Part shown: in pieces, positions 9,778 to 20,992 of the stretch | Numbering within the stretch: the first letter of the stretch is position 1 | Layout: every line of letters begins with the position of its first letter | Assembly: GCA_001949185.1 (NCBI GenBank) | Contig: BDGG01000003.1 | Location: forward strand, 783,577-847,576 | Length of the DNA stretch: 64,000 nt | Direction of reading: 5' to 3' | Source: Ramazzottius varieornatus | Lineage: Eukaryota > Tardigrada > Eutardigrada > Parachela > Ramazzottiidae | The notes under the pieces: generated by a model | Databases searched by the model: none | What the model was told of the DNA's origin: nothing | The model's input: only the letters and a program-made list of their open reading frames with translations | Translations under genes and position numbers: made by a program

Positions 9778-11682
9778 TCAGAAAACGACGGAACTTTCTT
9801 CCCTACTCGACGTTCCACGCACATCTTTCAGCCGGGTAGCAACACCGCTCACGGAACTTGCAGTAGGTGACAGAAAGCTGACGCGTTGATTCGCAGGAAC
9901 CATCTCGTTGACGTACTCGGTAGAGTGGCGCGCCAGGGTGTTTCGAGACGTATTGTCACCTCTCCAGCAACGGCGAAGATTGATTTTAACGCTGTGGCGG
10001 TACCGCGGATTACAGAAGGCGTAAACTGAAAAGCAACGTTTTTGAAAGTGTGCTGGTGGGATACAAAAGGAATCCGTACTTATAGGATTGTAAACGGCTG
10101 CCGTTTTTGCAAAGATGGAGGGAAGATGGTAAGCCAGGGGAGTCAAGTGCGCCTGCGCGCCGAAAATGGCCATCAAGGCAACTACGCAGTATGGTGTCCA
10201 AGCCATGAGCCAACCCATCAAAATCCAGACACTTATTTTAGCCGACTTTATCTGTTGTGTCTTGCCTGCCCTTTCTTCCATTGTTCGGGGTCCCGAACTG
10301 TTTGTAGACAAGGTTCGTAGTAAGGTTGCTTGTAACATGACGGCGGAGACAATCTTTCCGTATGCCACGCCGATTATCATCAAGGGTAGGAAGAAGACCC
10401 CAATGCACCTGGAGCGTACGAAAGTGTGATCGATAACGACCTTCTCACGTTGGTTTTTTTTTGGTCTTACATGAGGCCGATGTAGATCCGGTTGGCCAAG
10501 CTCGCGTCCAGCACGTTGAACGAACACGCCACCAAATAGCCCGCAGGTACCTGTCAGATAAAGAGGGTTTCAAGTAAGTGCACCAAACTGATCACGCTTG
10601 ATGTCTAAGTCCCAGCCTTACATATGATGGGAAGCCCGGCAGCAGCGGAATGACGGCCCACATGAAGCTAAAACAGAATGGAACATTGCATTTCATCGGA
10701 ATTCGATCTTGTTGATTACCGAGATGAATTTTCCAACCTGTAACTCCAAATGCACCAGAGCGAAAGTTTCGATCTTTGTACGGAAATGGATGGTCGTATT
10801 CTCTCGAAAGGCTTGCTGGAACACGAAAACGAAGCGTTGTCGAAAAAGAAATGACGGTATGCACCGCGACTTCTCCAGGAATAATCTTATGGGGAAGCCC
10901 GGATGAAACATCTAAAAATGAAATGGTCTCACCATATAACAGCACATCGGTCAATTGCCATTGCTGAAAAAACAGTCAGGATGGATCAAGTTTTCGGAAA
11001 GCGATAAGTAATTTTAGGACGATGCTCACCAGTTATGGTCATTATGGCGGCGGTCCCACATAGTGAGCAGACAAAACCGTGAAACTGGCAACCTGCGTAC
11101 AAGTAGTAACCGGATGACCACACGTATGTTACTATGTATTGTATTGTGGAGTTGCGTTGCCTCATTAGCAATCAATCTGATCCTGTGACTAACCTCACTT
11201 ACCGGAAACACCGAAAACCCATCTCGAGTGGAAACTGCTGACCGCGTACATAGGAGGAACGATGGCAGCCATCATCATATCGCAAAAAGCCAAGTTGACC
11301 ACCAGATCATTGGAACGACTCCCGCCGCGTTTGGAAGATCTGCAAGTCATAGTTCGAGGTTGAAGGTGAAAGATATCCTGATCGATATGTCGGACATTGA
11401 GAAGTGATTGAAATGAGCATCGCTTTGGTAATTCGCTTGAGTTCGGGTAACTCACTTGTGGTAACCGTATACCACGACGGCGTTACCAAGAAAGGCGACG
11501 CAACCAATCACCGAGATGACAAGACCTGTTACAGTGAAGAATGCTTTCGAAGCTGGTTCGAACTGCAACCAGTGCGGTGGGATTATGGACACCAGTCCCT
11601 CATCGGACCAAGATAACGCCGGATGGACAAACGTCGATGGAGCTGGGGAAGTCGTACTTGCCACTGGACCCGGAGTAAACAT
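9778..11682 (-). CDS. Opsin, tandem copy B
   Basis: Retinal-binding GPCR paralogous to copy A. Nine exons on the minus strand: 11456-11682, 11203-11339, 11030-11092, 10933-10963, 10738-10815, 10622-10667, 10471-10550, 10080-10408, 9778-10025; 412 aa, open throughout. Seen: GNAVVVYGYH (TM1), NDLVVNLAFCD (TM2), GCQFHGFVCSL (TM3), AIDRC in place of DRY, KPFERIRPS loop 2, FMWAVIPLLPGF (TM4), GYLVACSFNVL (ECL2), AWTPYCVVAL (TM6), FAKTAA with the Schiff-base Lys, then NPIIYAFCNPRYR and a Ser/Thr-rich tail. Residue 113 is His and residue 181 is Ala, as in copy A. Exon lengths 63, 31, 46 and 80 nt are identical in the two genes, so they arose by tandem duplication. The two smallest exons (31 and 46 nt) are easy for gene finders to miss. 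Opsin identity is firm; subclass (r-opsin or arthropsin-like) is inference. Start: ATG at 11682 aligns with copy A. Confidence 0.94.
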
Positions 11683-12470
11683 GTTGAAATCGTGCTTGGG
11701 AAAAATAAAGGCACACCGGAAATGTCGGCGAGAAAGAATGGTCGGAAAGAGTGTTTGAGTGTTTGGTAGGTTAGTTCTTTCTGGATGCTTGGCGCAGCAA
11801 TAAAGCAGATTGTATGAAAACGCGGGTTGAGAGACAGTTTGTACCGGTATGCAAGTAAGCACTAACTTGTTTAGTAACACATGATTCACCTGTGAATACT
11901 ATTTTGCGGTATGATTTGTCCTCTGACCGCCATTACGGAAGATTTCCAGCCTAGCTCTTGAAGGCTCTTCCGTGAAGACAAGTAAGGCGCGATGAGAATG
12001 ACTGTCGTTAACGCGTGGCATAACAAGAATGGGATGTTTTTTGCACTGATTAACTCTTCTGAACTTTATGCCTCGGTCAAAATAGCTTTGATTCCCTACT
12101 GTCAACAACATATCAGCAACGAAACCAGTGACTGCATGGTAATTTATGGGTAAACGTGTTCCATCCACCCGCCTATCCGAGTGAATGATGGTTCTGTAAA
12201 CGGATCCAAATTTCCTTGATGTAAGAAGGTTCGGTCTTTGATTGTCATGGGGGTCGAAATGTCCTGTGAATCTGTTTCCTCGTCAAATGTACAGACTGAG
12301 AACTGTACAATTCCAGCTACAGGCAATGCCATTTCAACTGCGAACTTCAATAGACAATCGATGCAGCGGGTTGTTTTTTAGATATTTCTGGTTATTGGTA
12401 AAAAAAACAGTTCACAGGGACAACCGAAGCGCAATCGGCGGAGTTCTCTGTAGCGCCGCGCAGGCCGATA
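11683..12470. other. Upstream of opsin copy B, no gene seen
   Basis: No family motif in any frame. The upstream regulatory region of copy B should lie in the first few hundred bases, but no defined element can be named. Confidence 0.5.
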
Positions 12471-12473
12471 CAA

Positions 12474-12900
12474 CTATCTAGGTTTACCTTCATAACTGCA
12501 AGACAGGTAGATCCGTTGCGTTCCGTGCAGCGATAGCTTGCGCGCCATCGTAAGACACATCATCGAAGATGTCGCTGTATCCTTTGGCCACGGCCTGAGA
12601 GCGTGTAGGTAGGCTGCAGTGGATTCGAACACGGGGACCAGATACAACGGTTTCAAGCTAAGCTTGAGAGTTTTCCTGCAGGATCTGCTGGTACAATGCT
12701 ACAAGAAAGGTTACAATGAATGCATCGGTCCTTCCGTAAGACATGATTTGTTTACCTTCTCCGGTTAATGGATGAGATGGTTCGCGCACGTCCTTCTTCG
12801 CCATCTTGGCGAGCAAGTCCAGGCCCAGTAGACTGTATTGCACCAGCTGAGCGCAGTTGGGTACCGTGATCAAACCACTTTTGGCCGCTGCTTCCCGTTT
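12474..12900 (-). CDS. Possible exons of an unknown protein
   Basis: I do not recognise this. A frame reading GLITVPNCAQLVQYSLLGLD then KMAKKDVREPSHPLTGEG leads to a plausible short intron (donor GTAAAC near 12758, acceptor TTTCTTGTAG near 12698) and resumes as ALYQQILQENSQA before a stop near 12659. A further open stretch with FDDVSYDGAQAIAAR lies at 12480-12640 in another frame. Amphipathic, Leu-rich helices are likely. No start, signal peptide or known domain could be fixed. It could be the C-terminal end of a helical repeat protein, or chance. Confidence 0.25.
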
Positions 12901-14766
12901 CCTTTTTCCTCAGGATAAAACCGGTCAATATTGGAAGAATAAAAATAGGTTTTGAGTTTTCTGAGTGGTTTCTGATTTTGCAATTGATTTTGGGAGTTGG
13001 GCGGGTCGACTAGTGCCAATACAGCACTCAATTGCGAGCTCGTTTTTCTTTTGTCTTGCTTGCTCTTTCCCGTCCGCTAAGCCCGGCTATGGTCATCTTA
13101 TCGACCACTTTCATGACTTACCAATTACCCTGAAAGGCACCGCGCAAAGAAAACGCAGTTCCTTAAGCGCGATGACGAGTGAACAGTAAAAAGAGACCAG
13201 GTGAAGACAGGGCTCTTTTCACTGCTCCACCGGTCAATCGGAAGTCGTAGCTTCCTTGTTTAAAGAAATTCTGCTTGATTTTACCTATGGAGCTTTCAAA
13301 TGCATATGAACCATCTTCTGGGAGACGAAGGTTTCCTCTACACGGGTAGATAGTTTGCGAAATCGTGTTCGAGAACCTCGCTTGCGGGCTGGGCTTCGCT
13401 TGACTGTATGGATTTACGCTAGCCTAAAAAGACTTGTTAATTCTGGAAACGCTACTCACCATCACCACGACAAGTATCTTCAGTAGTCATGGTAGTGCCG
13501 GTAAAGATGGAACTGATGGCCGGGATGAGGTGAGGTGCCGTTTTGAACTGTTGGCAAGTTGGAAATCACGTCGGGCACGAAGTACCCAAGCAAAACTACG
13601 CAAGAGTGGGATACTGGGACTGACTATTGATGTCCGAATGACACAGTGTACAAGCACTGTTAAAGTGACCATTGAATTTCCCGTAGCCGATCTGCTTGCT
13701 TTTGAGTATGACATCGAACTAATATTCCGAAAGCAAAAACAACAATGGGAAAGACCCTCAGTTTTTGGAAATAAGCTTTCTGTACATGACTTTGAAACGT
13801 TTGGTTCAGACTTTGAATTTCTATGAACTTCGTCTTTGAAAATCAGTTCGTAGTGGAAACCAGATCATAGTAGACATGAACCTGTGAGGACAAGCCGCGA
13901 ACAGTGGTTTACAAAACCCATGTGCACTGTACGACAAGGTTATTGGGTTACAGTACGGCTGTGTATTATTCGCAAGCACGCATTGTTCGACTGCGAGTAT
14001 TCAAGTGTAACGACTTGGCCTTGACATCAAAGTATACCCACAAATTTACCGACCAATTGATCGAAAGGTGGACGAATGTGCGATGGACGGCTGGTACTTC
14101 ATTTACAACGAGTATGTTAAGGTTATAGTGATGCGCCTTCCAGCTGGAAACTCGAAGATGGAAACAGGAAGACTCAGATGCTGGAAGTAATGGCGATGGT
14201 CTCTTGACAATGCTTCGTTGTGTGCACTGCTGCACTGGGGACAATTTGTACGTGCCTGCCTACACAAAGAAAATGGAAGAGACTAAAGGAAGAGCTCGTC
14301 CTTTCAGGCCTTCCCTCATCATGCCTTGGTGCGCCCATTACAATCAAATCTCCATCCAGGAAATGGGTGAAGGCTGAGTATTCCTTGCTGGATGGCGCGA
14401 GTGAGCCGTCATTTCGCTTACTGAAACTTACCGTGGCGTCTGTCGATTTGCCATTTGAGGGACGTCAAGCATCCTTATGCATGCAGATGCAAACGGCGTA
14501 CATTATTAAAATTCAATTTCCTCTTCTTTCTCCATCGTCAAGCGCACTTTTCAACCCACTCTTCACTTCCTTCTTTCTTCTTTTGCTGGGTCTTCTCGAG
14601 ACCACCTTCCATGTCCTTTGCCTCCAGTCGAAAGCGAAACGCTTTCCTTCAATATATAACGTCGAACTTCATCTTACCATTAAAAACTTTATATCTTTCT
14701 CATCAGTTTTTTTAAGCAATCAAAATTTCGAAAGTTGTTTCCCAGAATAATCGAACGTTTTTCTAG
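12901..14766. other. Mostly non-coding; weak exon-like patches
   Basis: A plus-strand open patch at about 14009-14190 encodes a stretch with RPIDRKVDECAMDGWYFIY that looks protein-like. An in-frame TAA lies just upstream and no clean acceptor follows it, so I cannot build a gene. Another open frame at 13434-13826 is long but has no motif. These may be decayed or unresolved exons. Confidence 0.3.
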
Positions 14767-15354
14767 ATGCTTTTGCTGACGTTATCCTCTGATGGAAGGA
14801 TGGTTGTGATGGATGAAAGCTATAATTCGTCCGTTACTGCGGATTTTCGACATTCCATTATCCGACACCTCAGTCATTCAGCTCCTAAAATACCGGTTGC
14901 GGCATTAGTGATCATCTTTGCCATATTCCTCACCATCATTGTTGCTTTCATTCTTTTCTGGGTACTGAACTGGATGCGGTCATACAAGACCTTTCCATCC
15001 GACGAGCCAACCGAGTACTTCCTGCACGATCTCTGGGAAGAACGATACCTGCCTAGCCCGCTCAACCACAAGCTCCCGCCTCAGAAATACGCCTGCGCGC
15101 AATGCGAACTGGTATCTGACGATGTAAAAACTGCAGACATGAGAATTCTAACAGTTCCATCACCAGGAAGAAAATCTTTTTGGAGAGCCGTCAGAAAAGC
15201 GTGGAGGACTCTGGACAGAGAGTTATCCGACAGCAACAGATCCATTGTGAATAACGGATACCAAACTTTCACGAACGAAGACTGCCTGACAGAACTTCCT
15301 TTGGTTACCCTCTCCGAAAGAGTAGACGAACCATTAAATAATTTTAACGCCTGA
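14767..15354 (+). CDS. Single-pass membrane protein, unknown
   Basis: Intronless frame of 195 aa. I do not recognise the family. It has a short N-terminal domain with a glycosylation sequon (NSS), one strong membrane helix at about residues 41-69 (AALVIIFAIFLTIIVAFILF), then a Lys/Arg-rich segment (RKSFWRAVRKAWRTL) and a polar tail, with one CAQC pair after the membrane. A polyadenylation signal AATAAA lies at 15389-15394, 35 bases past the stop, which supports a real transcript. The start could be 14767 or the in-frame ATG at 14800. TTTTTCTAG directly before 14767 could be a splice acceptor, so an upstream exon is possible. The cytoplasmic side is most likely the C-terminal side (positive residues). 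Confidence 0.6.
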   Translation: MLLLTLSSDGRMVVMDESYNSSVTADFRHSIIRHLSHSAPKIPVAALVIIFAIFLTIIVAFILFWVLNWMRSYKTFPSDEPTEYFLHDLWEERYLPSPLNHKLPPQKYACAQCELVSDDVKTADMRILTVPSPGRKSFWRAVRKAWRTLDRELSDSNRSIVNNGYQTFTNEDCLTELPLVTLSERVDEPLNNFNA

Positions 15355-15388
15355 CGATATGTTTTCATTCGTGTTTTCTGTTGATCAA

Positions 15389-15394
15389 AATAAA
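15389..15394 (+). terminator. Polyadenylation signal AATAAA
   Basis: Canonical hexamer 35 nt downstream of the stop codon of the single-pass membrane protein, on the same strand. Confidence 0.6.
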
Positions 15395-15896
15395 AGCTGA
15401 TTTTCTAGTGTACAAAAGGCATATACTGCTCACGTTGGTTCCTCCTCCGATGAAGTTGTTTGCTTGATGGCCTTACCATGTCGTTACGAGCTTGACGTCT
15501 CACTTATTGATCCTGCTTGAGCTGAAAGTGATGAACTATGGTAATTCGGAATTTGACACTCGTTTACTTCCCCATGAAGATGTGTTGGAGAAAGGCGAGA
15601 GTAAAATCAGTCATGGACACATGGTGAGACCGTCGGGTCGACAAGAGGGAATACAAGCGCGCAAGTAGAGCGGGAAACGGATATTTCCGCTCGGTCGAGC
15701 ACTGGAACACAGACTGATCGGAGGAAGAAAATATCCTGCACTCTCTTCTGCATCTGTGGTACCTCTAACTACAACCAGCAGTCAAGCTCGGACAGATATC
15801 TAGCATTCGATAGCTTTGAAAAATGGCCGGAAAGAGATGATCAGCAAGTTCCATTCTGATAAAACATGGGGTATGTCTTATTTCTGAATATACATT

Positions 15897-16992
15897 GCAG
15901 ATGGGCCAGGTGACTACCACCTCACGATATTCACAGCGCTCTCGACTGCGTATGGGCTGGTCCTCACAACTATTTTTTTCTTTATTTAGTATCCCTATTG
16001 CTGCTCTTTAAAAATAACTTGCCCAGAAAGAATGTCTATGCGAAGTCGAGAACCAACCCAGAACTAGGGAGGGTGTAGCCGCGTCTCTGCTACGAGGCGA
16101 ACTTTTCACTGTTTCTCCCTCGGGAAAAATCTTTTTTCCCTCTTCTGCTATCTTGGATTAAAACTGCTGATTGCAAATTGTTTAACGGTAGTCTGACTTC
16201 CGGGAAAAATCAGTGCTCTTCTGTATGACTTGCTGATTCACTGATACAGTTACTATAGAGAAATTGGGCCGAAATACAGGGTGCGCGCCTGAAAACAGGG
16301 TTTCCCGAAATAGTTTGGAATCTTTTCCGGCAACTAAAAGCATAAACGGGATGCCAAATCATTGATCTATCTGAATCCGAAACGCTTTGGAGAGACCCGG
16401 GGAAACGTGCGTGGGGAAAGACTTTTCGCAAAAACTAGGTTCACGAGAATCGGCCACTTTTTCTGATTTTGACAGAATTGCAGAAAATTCTCATCCACTT
16501 GTTTGACAAGGCCTTGCGATTCTGGCACTTGGAAGAATTAGTCCGAAGACTTGGCTACATGACAAGCGGTCGTAGGTGAGAGTTCTTGGTTTAGAACATG
16601 AATTATAGTTTTTTTCACGAGTAGTGGTTTTCCGGCAAAATGGTCAAATTTGACGGTCTTAATTCATCAATCAACTTGGTTTGACTTTCTTGCGATCTTC
16701 TTTATCTTCTTACAAGAATCCGGATAGTTTTGCATCCGTCAAAATCAAATTGGGGAAAGATAATTGCGCATAGAATTCTACAGTGTCCGGTTTGTTTCTG
16801 CCGAAAACTCCCTCACCCGAAGTTATTCCAATCAACTTCTGTAACCAAGGTCTCACTACATACCAACAAGCTATAGCTCAGCGCAAGAGTGTGGAAAATT
16901 GCACATATCATGTGAAAGAACGAAAAAGAAGGCAGACAGTCTGATTTTTTTCTGCGCCAATGTTCCAGGTGGTAGTCACTTGGCCCATCCGC
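15897..16992. mobile_element. Non-autonomous inverted-repeat element, copy 1
   Basis: The left end contains GATGGGCCAGGTGACTACCA, and the right end is its reverse complement with few mismatches, at 16967-16992. The internal sequence is homologous to the two outer parts of the larger element at 30271-34415: both share a segment with TCAAAATCAAATT-type sequence, then ATCAACTT, and a right end TGTTCCAGGTGGTAG. No transposase frame is present. About 1.1 kb. Confidence 0.75.
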
Positions 16993-16999
16993 ACTGGTA

Positions 17000-18540
17000 G
17001 CCTCTGTGAAAATCCGAAGCTAGGCCAAGAATGGTTCACGTTGATCTATCCTATCGGGGTCTCATCTGACGTTGTGCTACAGTTTGAAAAATGACGCTGA
17101 CTGGTCAGTCCGCCCTCATCTCCCTTCAGAGCATTTTTGCTGGCGCCACTTGTCTTCATGTGCACCATGATCTACACAGCCGGAGTGTATGGGTTCGTAC
17201 GAGGAGCTGGTCCTCACTTTGTCCAGGTCAAAAGTTTGTTGACATACGTCATTGATGCGTCACAAGCGTAAGGAGCCTGCAAGTAGCTCGTGACGTAAAA
17301 GTGAAAAGTAGGCTTTAGACCTAGTACGGAAAGTTTTTCCATGGAATTTTTGCTGGACCTCTCTTTCAATATGGTGGATGAATTGATGGTTGAGCTACAC
17401 TCTGGCCGTTTAGGTTTCCCGAAACTCCTGTCAAGTGACGAGAGATGTGCGGCTAAAAATGACAATAGTTTCCTTCTCCGACCACTGTTGCTCATCGGTT
17501 GATTGATTGAAGAAACAACCGGAATGTCACATGGTCATAAAGTTCCAATCTTCTTCCAAAAGACACATTTCAAATTAAGGAAACTGGACGACGAGTTCCG
17601 GAGATAGAAGGAAGTAAAGTAAGACCACGGATGCCCATAACCCATGAGCGTGATTGTGTGTGTACATAGTTTTAGCCTGGACCACGTTAGGACCAGTCTT
17701 TTTTTTATGGTGACATTTTCCGGCTGGTTCATACTGTTAGGGCTCCCAGGTAGCGCAGCGATCCTGCGCCAGTTATGATGCTCTGATTCGGCCATACACC
17801 CTACATGATGATGGGGTTCACAGTGATCATGTTAGGCGTTACCGTCAGAGTCACTGTGTTCTCTGAACCTGGGTGACTGGATGTTAGACTTCACAAGTCG
17901 CGGATATCAAGATCGTGCTCTAAAGGTAGTATACATCTGCGGCAAGTACTTGGTAGTCGGTACACACACGATGGGTAATTATGGGACAGCAAAATCACGG
18001 GACAGGCGGAAAGGACGGCAAAACAATATTAGTGTGAATCGGTCGTGTGCGTACGCGCTTCCATACCGCTACAGCGGAAAGGCCTGTCCCATAATATTTA
18101 CTGTACCTTAATTACCCACCATGCGTGTACTGCTTTCTCCTCTGCGGATGGAGAGGCAGGCTCTCAGCCAAACGGAATGGTGAATGGTGTTTTCTGTCGT
18201 GCTCAAGCCGTGCCCGGTAGCACCGTGGTGGCGGTGACTCGATCAAAGCAATTTGTCTATGACGTATAGGATTTGTTGAGTGACGTCACGTTCTCCACTT
18301 CTCCAAACCACAGTACTGCCCGTAACAGTCTGCAAAGAGCTCTGACGTTTCGGTGCAGGAATCAGATCGTGTAGGTGCACACCACCCGACTTCTGTGATA
18401 CGCAGCAGGTGCAAGCTAAGAGGCTCCACTGCATTGCCGAGTGGCCGTGTGGAGCGATATCAGATACATAGTACTGGGTGAATATCAGTGATATACATGT
18501 ACACCCAGTACTATGTACACTCAGTACTATCAGAGGTGAT
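17000..18540. other. Non-coding with palindromic patches
   Basis: An exon-like patch at about 17142-17226 (plus) after TCTCCCTTCAG encodes one hydrophobic segment (FLLAPLVFMCTMIYTAGVYG) followed by a donor-like GTCAAAAG; no partner exons were found. Near 17970-18130 an imperfect inverted repeat pairs GATGGGTAATTATGGGACAG with a mirrored copy. At 18474-18520, TAGTACTGGGTG is mirrored by CACCCAGTACTA. These look like small foldback transposon relics. Confidence 0.4.
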
Positions 18541-18546
18541 ACAATA

Positions 18547-19014
18547 TCACCTCTCCGGGACGTTCCACTTACATTTAGGTACCTCCAATCTTTGCAGTGA
18601 TTCCCAGTAGATGGGACTATGAGCATCACAAACTACGTGTGGAAAGGGAAGGAACGAATCATCCAGTGTGGTGGCTTCCTTACTGAGAACAGCGCATGCT
18701 TGAGCCACAGTGTCAGAGTGCATATGTGCAAATTCGCAAAAATACACGCGCATGTGCGCATAAGTAGACCTCAGTGAGGACCGGTATGGAATGGGTTGGA
18801 AGCAATGCTGGAAGATTGATACAGCCATCCGCTGGACCAATGCCGTCCGCCAGCCAAGATGGCTGTCGATCAGACCCTGAAGTGCCAAAAAATTCCTCCA
18901 ACAGCGTTGATCAACGTTTCTCCAAAACTGAGGACTCAGCCGACTTACCATAACGTCACGGAGTTTCACAGCCCACGAGCGATGGTGACGTTGGTGCGGA
19001 CCTACAGTGTACAA
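18547..19014 (-). CDS. Unrecognised open frame, 155 codons
   Basis: I do not recognise this and no domain is visible. The frame is longer than most chance frames here and has mixed composition (for example SRLSPQFWRNVDQRCW and DTVAQACAVLSKEATT), but it lacks a signal peptide, membrane segment or splice-supported neighbours. It could be an exon of a lost gene or chance. Confidence 0.2.
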   Translation of the reverse strand: MYTVGPHQRHHRSWAVKLRDVMVSRLSPQFWRNVDQRCWRNFLALQGLIDSHLGWRTALVQRMAVSIFQHCFQPIPYRSSLRSTYAHMRVYFCEFAHMHSDTVAQACAVLSKEATTLDDSFLPFPHVVCDAHSPIYWESLQRLEVPKCKWNVPER

Positions 19015-19844
19015 TGGGTACTCGGCCTACAAAACCTGGCAGGTAACACTTTAGCAACCGCCAAAGGTGTTCCGTGTCATTGACCCGCATAACCTGATAC
19101 CTCTGCAAAATCGTGTGTTTATGCGCGAGTCCGTGGCCCTTGATTACGCAGGAGTAGATGCACGACGTTTGGCTGATGCCGTAGGATGCTATCCTTCTTG
19201 TTCTGTCCTTACTCCTTTGCGTATCCGTGAAGAAACCCAGTAAATTTTATTGTATCACGTCTACACTCCAAGTAAATAGTTTCATTCAGCCCCAAACGAG
19301 GACGTTCGTGAAACACTTGCACGTCTATGCATACTTGATATCTATTTTGTCCCGGAGCGTTACCGACGGCAAAGAGTACTAAATTTGCAAGAGCAATCAC
19401 GTCAGCTGCTGCCAGAATTCCGCAGATCAACGGCATCATGAGCGTAAGCAGACTGATATCGGCGGTCAGAACCATACATTTGTGCATAATCAAAGTCAAC
19501 GACGTCGTTAGTCGTCAGCACCATGATCTATGCATTTTTGGTTAAGTACCGTCCCCCTTCAAAATACCGTTAAGTACCGTCCCCCTTCCCCTCCTAACAG
19601 AACTAACCTGCTCGCTTTCATCGTTCGGCGATTGGTCGATTCGAAAACATTATGCTCTTTGTCCCCTCTTTGAGATCTCGTCTGGTACCACCAAACAGAA
19701 TTCCCAGTTAAAAGACATGGTCTGTCGGTATAAAGTGATCGAAACGATTCGAATCCTATAGCTGAAGAGGGTCTACTGTGGTTCCATATGCGTTTTGTGT
19801 TCACTTGACTGAGCCCAACTACGGTTCTAAACTAGACCGCGATA

Positions 19845-20279
19845 ATGTTGCTCGCTATGTGGCGTTCATGCCTGCTTATATCCCTGGCCATAGTGAACTC
19901 AGCGGGAGGCTGCGGAACGCTAATATCGGTGGAGATCTCCCGACCTCCGTTTTCGAACGGTCGCCAAGATCGACAAAAGGCCGCTCCGCATCTGAAGCCA
20001 CTCGATGATTCCGCTAGACGGGCTTTCTCTCGGTTGAAATCTGCATTGGCCCCAGATCCGCTTCAGTACGGTCAAGAGGTGTCACAGCTGATCGAGAAAC
20101 TGGGGGAGTTGCTCGGAGGATCGGCTGTTTGGCAGAAGGCATCGCAGGCTGCAGCACAGCCGGCTGATACGGCAACCCATGGAAAAATGTCCCCGTTGGG
20201 TTCCACTGCAACCCCACATTACCGACGCTTGCCGCTTCCAAGGTGTAATTCAGGCAGGAAACAATATGGGACAAGATGA
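19845..20279 (+). CDS. Possible small secreted protein, unknown
   Basis: Open frame of 144 aa with a good signal peptide at residues 1-23 (LLAMWRSCLLISLAIVNSAG), then a Lys/Arg-rich linker (NGRQDRQK) and an amphipathic helical stretch (FSRLKSALAPDPLQYGQEV, SQLIEKLGELLGG). This layout would suit a secreted peptide precursor, but no known hormone motif or amidation site is clear. The last few codons run into the 112 bp hairpin element at 20262-20373, so the true C-terminus is uncertain. No introns were needed. Confidence 0.4.
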   Translation: MLLAMWRSCLLISLAIVNSAGGCGTLISVEISRPPFSNGRQDRQKAAPHLKPLDDSARRAFSRLKSALAPDPLQYGQEVSQLIEKLGELLGGSAVWQKASQAAAQPADTATHGKMSPLGSTATPHYRRLPLPRCNSGRKQYGTR

Positions 20280-20373
20280 TCCCACATTGATCCACTTTTA
20301 AATACGCATTGAAAGCTAAAGGTGGATCGCAGCGTAAGGGTGAGGTGGTTTAATGTGGGACGATCCCATATTG
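20262..20373. mobile_element. Short hairpin MITE, 112 bp
   Basis: CAATATGGGA at the left end is mirrored by TCCCATATTG at the right, and further inside GATCCCACATT pairs with AATGTGGGA. Compact foldback structure with no coding capacity. Confidence 0.65.
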
Positions 20374-20992
20374 GTACCGCAATGCAGTCTACGGCGGTCC
20401 GGCGGTGAGACAACATCAAAGAGCTTTTGAGTAAGGTACCCATAGCTAACGCGAAAACCTATCTGGTAGAGCTTTTGTTCCGTACCCCGATCACTTTCGA
20501 ACCTGTTTCTTGAACGCCTATTACTCATGTTCATATCCATAAAGATAGATTACTGATTTCCTGGCCAAAGGCCTTTCAGTTGCAGAGATGGAACGGCTCT
20601 GCTCCACATGGTCCAACCCGTTCAGGATTCGGGGTAAACTACAGTAACACCGTTAGCTCAACCGCACTGTTTCCATTGCTGACGGGCTATTGTCTACCTA
20701 TTGTTAAAAACCGCCGAAACATGATTGCGCAATTTTAAAACCGAGGATCAATCAAACAGACCACAAGCCTGCAACAATAACAAATTTAATAATAACAAAT
20801 GATGGAAAATAAATATACCGATCAGGCAACCGATAGAAAAATTCCGACAAGGGGGGAACTCACCAGAAATACACCTGAGAATCTCACTCGAGAATAGACT
20901 AAGTGAAAACGACCGACAATATCCGACTTGAGCGTAAGTTGAACAACAAGAGAAGCTGGGTACTTCAAATTAATTTAAAACAAATTGAGAAT
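20374..20992. other. Non-coding
   Basis: AT-rich stretch with short frames only; nothing recognisable. Confidence 0.5.
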
